Shown here: positions 42,789-45,021 of the stretch, one piece after another | How the letters are laid out: every line of letters starts with the position of its first letter | Numbering within the stretch: position 1 is the first letter of the stretch | Assembly (NCBI GenBank): GCA_945957125.1 | Contig: CAMFJT010000018.1 | Span: 1 to 45,021, forward strand | Reading direction: 5' to 3' | DNA: 45,021 bases | Source: an uncultured Rhodospirillales bacterium | Lineage (GTDB): Bacteria > Pseudomonadota > Alphaproteobacteria > Reyranellales > Reyranellaceae | Translations under genes and position numbers: made by a program | The notes under the pieces: model-generated | Databases searched by the model: none | What the model was told of the DNA's origin: nothing | What the model saw: only the letters and a program-made list of their open reading frames with translations

Positions 42789-43514
42789 ATGGTGGCCCGG
42801 CCAAAGGAATTTCGTCCTCACATCATCGTGGTGGAGGACGAGCAGTTTCAGCGCGAAACCCTCGTCGACTTCCTCGACGACAAGGGATACCGCGCCACGG
42901 GCGTCGATTCCGGCGCGGCGCTGCGCAAGCTGGTCGAGAAGGATCCGCCGGCGCTGGTGCTGCTCGACCTGCGCCTGCCCGGCGGCGAGGACGGCTTTTC
43001 TCTCGCTCGTTATCTGCGCGAACGCAGTCGCCGCATGGGCATCATCATGGTGACGGCGAGCGACGACACCGTGGACCAGGTCGTCGGTCTCGAGACCGGG
43101 GCCGACGACTACATCGCCAAGCCCTACGAGGCGCGCGCCCTGCTCGCCCGCATCAAGGCGGTGCTTCGCCGGGCCGGCGGTGCCGAGGCGGCGACCCCGA
43201 CCGAGCGGGTGCGCATGGGCAAGTGCCTGCTCGACCTGGCAGGCCGCCGCATGACCGCGCTCTCCGGCGAGGAGGTGCCGCTGCGTGCCGGCGAGTTCGA
43301 GCTGCTGAAGCTCTTCGCGGAAAATCCCAATCGGCCTCTCACCCGCGACTGGCTGCTGGAGACGACGAGCCATCGCGAGATGGAGGCGTTCGATCGCGCC
43401 ATCGACATCCGCATCCTGCGCATCCGGCGCAAGATCGAGGCCGATCCGGCGCGGCCCACCTCGATCCGCACGGTGCGCGGCGCCGGCTACATGTTCGTGC
43501 CGCCCGACGACTGA
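42789..43514 (+). CDS. OmpR/PhoB-family response regulator
   Basis: 241 aa. The N-terminal receiver domain has the acidic pocket VVEDEQF, the phospho-acceptor Asp 60 in VLLDLRLPGGEDGF, the Thr in IIMVTASDD and Lys in DDYIAKPYEARALLAR. The C-terminal winged helix ends with the OmpR hallmark RPTSIRTVRGAGYMFVPP. It resembles TorR/KdpE-like members. ATG 42789 lies directly before the receiver. Divergent from the hybrid kinase, its probable upstream partner, and 150 nt upstream of the encapsulin operon, which it might regulate; both links are inference. Confidence 0.94.
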   Translation: MVARPKEFRPHIIVVEDEQFQRETLVDFLDDKGYRATGVDSGAALRKLVEKDPPALVLLDLRLPGGEDGFSLARYLRERSRRMGIIMVTASDDTVDQVVGLETGADDYIAKPYEARALLARIKAVLRRAGGAEAATPTERVRMGKCLLDLAGRRMTALSGEEVPLRAGEFELLKLFAENPNRPLTRDWLLETTSHREMEAFDRAIDIRILRIRRKIEADPARPTSIRTVRGAGYMFVPPDD

Positions 43515-43583
43515 CGGGATCGGTCTTTTCACGGGACTGCAAGCATTATGGGCGCGGTCAGCGCGCTGCGTCTCATCCGGCAG

Positions 43584-43608
43584 GGAACTCGCGACGATCT
43601 GAGGCGTT
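43584..43608 (+). promoter_or_regulatory. EcfG-type general stress promoter for the encapsulin operon
   Basis: GGAAC (43584-43588), 16 bases, CGTT (43605-43608): perfect consensus, 55 nt before the encapsulated-ferritin ATG, in a non-coding gap. Sigma-factor use inferred. Confidence 0.68.
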
Positions 43609-43663
43609 CACCCGCAGGAACGGCCGCACTCCGCGTTCGTCCGCACAGCGGGAGTTATTACGA

Positions 43664-44059
43664 ATGTCGAGCGAGGCCTTGCACGAAAGCGCCGAGAAGA
43701 TCGGCGCCGAGGCGATCGATACCCATCGCGCGATCGTTTCGCTGATGGAGGAGCTGGAGGCGGTCGACTGGTACAACCAGCGCGCCAAGGCGACGGGCAA
43801 CCCCGAGCTTCGTGCCATCCTCGAACACAACCGCGACGAGGAGAAGGAGCACGCCGCCATGGCGCTCGAATGGCTGCGCCGGACCGATCGCAAGTTCGCC
43901 GAGCACCTCCAGACGTTCCTGTTCACCGACGGCCCTATCGTCGGCATCGAGAAGGAGGTCGTGCACGGCGAGGGCGGCAGCGCAGGCGGGACATCCGCGG
44001 CGAGCGGCGACGGCAGCCTCGGGATCGGCAGCTTGCGCAAGGCGGGAGGCAACAAGTGA
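43664..44059 (+). CDS. Encapsulated ferritin-like ferroxidase (EncFtn)
   Basis: 131 aa. A two-helix ferritin-like protein that assembles into a ring, oxidises Fe2+ and passes it into the encapsulin shell. The N-terminus SSEALHESAEKIGAEAIDTH and the metal-site segments MEELEAVDWY (Glu near 30-32) and HNRDEEKEHAAM (Glu 60, His 63, ExxH) match the Rhodospirillum rubrum EncFtn. A flexible Gly/Ser linker leads to the C-terminal cargo-loading peptide DGSLGIGSLRK. GGAG lies 10 nt before the ATG. Its stop overlaps the GTG of the shell gene by 4 nt. Confidence 0.96.
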   Translation: MSSEALHESAEKIGAEAIDTHRAIVSLMEELEAVDWYNQRAKATGNPELRAILEHNRDEEKEHAAMALEWLRRTDRKFAEHLQTFLFTDGPIVGIEKEVVHGEGGSAGGTSAASGDGSLGIGSLRKAGGNK

Positions 44060-44874
44060 ACCATCTCTTTCGCGAGCGCGCACCGATCACGCCGGCCGGC
44101 TGGGAGGAGATCGAGAAGGAAGCGCGCCGCACCTTGCGCGCGTTGCTGGCCGCCCGGCGCGTGGTCGATTTCCGCGGGCCTCTGGGCTGGAGCGCGTCGG
44201 ATGTCGAGCTGGGCCGCGCCGATCCGATTGCCTCGCCGCCCAGCGGCAGCGACATCCAGGCGCGCCTGCGCCGCATCCAGCCGCTGGTCGAGCTGCGCAT
44301 TCCGTTCGACGTGAGCCGCTCCGAGCTCGACGCGATCGATCGCGGCGCGCGCGACCCCGATCTCGATTCGGTGACGGCGGCGGCCCGCGAGATCGCCATC
44401 GCCGAGGACCGCTCGATCTTCCACGGCTATCGGGCGGCGCACATCACCGGCATCTGCGAGAAGCTCGAAGGCGCGGCCGTGCCGCTCGGCAGCAGCCATG
44501 CCGACTATCCGCTGGCCGTCGCGACGGCTCTCAACAAGCTGCGCGACGAGGGCATCGAAGGCCCCTTCGCGGTGGTGCTGAACGAGCGGCTCTACAAGGA
44601 TCTGTCGGCGCGGACCGACGGCGGCTATCCGATCATCAGCCACGTCCAGCGCCTGATCGACGGCGACATCGTCTGGGCGCCCGGCATCGACGGGGGCCTG
44701 GTGATCTCCCAGCGCGGCGGCGATTTCGAGCTCTCGGTCGGGCAGGATTTCTCGATCGGCTATCTCGAGCACGACACCGAGAAGGTGCGGCTCTACATCG
44801 AGGAGAGCTTCACCTTCCTGATCCTGACCGGACAGGCCGCGATCCCGCTGCGCACCGGCAAGCCCGCCGCGTAG
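44056..44874 (+). CDS. Family 1 encapsulin nanocompartment shell protein
   Basis: 272 aa. Self-assembles with the HK97 phage capsid fold into a hollow shell, expected T=1 (60 copies, about 24 nm). It begins HLFRERAPITPAGWEEIEKE, the region that lines the interior and grips cargo peptides; VVDFRGPLGWSASDVELGR, EDRSIFHGY and the C-terminal ESFTFLILTGQAAIPL are family blocks. GTG start overlaps the EncFtn stop. The pair forms an iron-storage and oxidative-stress compartment; a perfect general-stress promoter precedes it. No phage genes are nearby, so this is the domesticated form. Confidence 0.96.
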   Translation: MNHLFRERAPITPAGWEEIEKEARRTLRALLAARRVVDFRGPLGWSASDVELGRADPIASPPSGSDIQARLRRIQPLVELRIPFDVSRSELDAIDRGARDPDLDSVTAAAREIAIAEDRSIFHGYRAAHITGICEKLEGAAVPLGSSHADYPLAVATALNKLRDEGIEGPFAVVLNERLYKDLSARTDGGYPIISHVQRLIDGDIVWAPGIDGGLVISQRGGDFELSVGQDFSIGYLEHDTEKVRLYIEESFTFLILTGQAAIPLRTGKPAA

Positions 44875-44923
44875 TACTTTCGCCGGGGGACGCCACTCAT
44901 AAGCGCTGAGTTCGCTGCTTTCT

Positions 44924-44949
44924 TCCTCCCCCCGTCATACGGGGGAGGA
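44924..44949. terminator. Hairpin downstream of encapsulin
   Basis: TCCTCCCCCCGT / ACGGGGGAGGA with loop CAT and one bulged C, about 50 nt after the encapsulin stop. The flanks CTTTC and GAAAG extend the pairing. No T-run follows on the plus strand; it may terminate transcription or be a dispersed palindromic repeat. The rest of the sequence to 45021 shows nothing I can identify. Confidence 0.45.
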
Positions 44950-45021
44950 GCCTGAAAGAAATCAAAGTTAGAGCATCGAGCGAAAAGAAAGAATCAGGGG
45001 ATTCCCAAAGGCGCAATAATC

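Noticed and set aside
43617-43637. Second GGAAC followed by CGTT upstream of EncFtn
   Set aside because: The gap between the boxes is about 12-13 nt, too short for an EcfG promoter; the copy at 43584-43608 has correct spacing.
43548-43745. Small open frame of about 65 codons over the encapsulin promoter
   Set aside because: It runs into EncFtn in another frame, has basic low-complexity content and would cover the EcfG element.

Overview
This is a GC-rich chromosomal window from an alphaproteobacterium. The gene order hemE / ppsR (RP001-type) and mnmE, mnmG, rsmG, parA, parB, the oxygen-independent heme gene hemJ, two perfect parS sites and several GGAAC-N16/17-CGTT promoters (the EcfG general stress response type, restricted to Alphaproteobacteria) all point that way. 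An encapsulin and encapsulated-ferritin pair close to the Rhodospirillum rubrum type suggests Rhodospirillales or a relative such as Reyranella; that finer placement is inference. I see no tRNA, rRNA, insertion sequence, phage or CRISPR array.

Layout. 1-5 kb: the 3' end of purH, then a minus-strand group (RcnB-like secreted repeat protein, YegS-like lipid kinase, luciferase-like oxidoreductase, orphan amino-acid-binding protein). 5-9.5 kb: a two-gene RND efflux pump with no outer-membrane channel gene beside it. 9.5-14.2 kb: CsbD-like stress protein, an unknown protein, periplasmic MsrA, a DinB-fold protein with a 43-aa partner ORF, a divergent LysR regulator, an H-NS-family protein, a SnoaL-like protein and an enoyl-CoA hydratase. 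14.3-19.0 kb (minus): hemE-hemH-hemJ, followed in the same direction by a split ThDP decarboxylase and a C45 acyltransferase. 19.04-19.36 kb: a gene-free gap between divergent hemE and ppsR, the position of the chromosome origin in Caulobacter and Rickettsia; I propose it as oriC. 19.4-22.8 kb (plus): ppsR, a secreted unknown protein, a Bug/TctC binding protein, an ATC-hydrolase-like protein and a Phd/PIN toxin-antitoxin pair. 23.1-25.9 kb (minus): glnD. 25.9-38.6 kb (plus): a sugar-binding-like protein without signal peptide, a secreted HhH protein, mnmE, katE-ligD-ku, mnmG, rsmG, parA, parB. 38.7-43.5 kb: a 1259-aa hybrid sensor kinase (minus) and a divergent OmpR-type regulator (plus), with a probable three-hairpin small RNA between them. 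43.6-44.9 kb: an encapsulin iron-storage operon.

How it fits together. The window looks origin-proximal: a putative oriC, parS sites inside mnmG and rsmG, and parAB about 17 kb away, with genes mostly pointing away from 19.2 kb. Superimposed on this are stress functions that appear to share a sigma-factor signal: perfect EcfG-type promoters lie just upstream of the encapsulin operon, of katE-ligD-ku (peroxide removal plus double-strand-break repair) and of the RcnB-like gene, and a one-mismatch version lies upstream of the CsbD-like gene. The most useful new observations are this shared promoter set, the candidate oriC with in-phase TAG trinucleotides, the candidate AbcR-like sRNA, and the hem-linked ThDP/C45 gene trio of unknown substrate.
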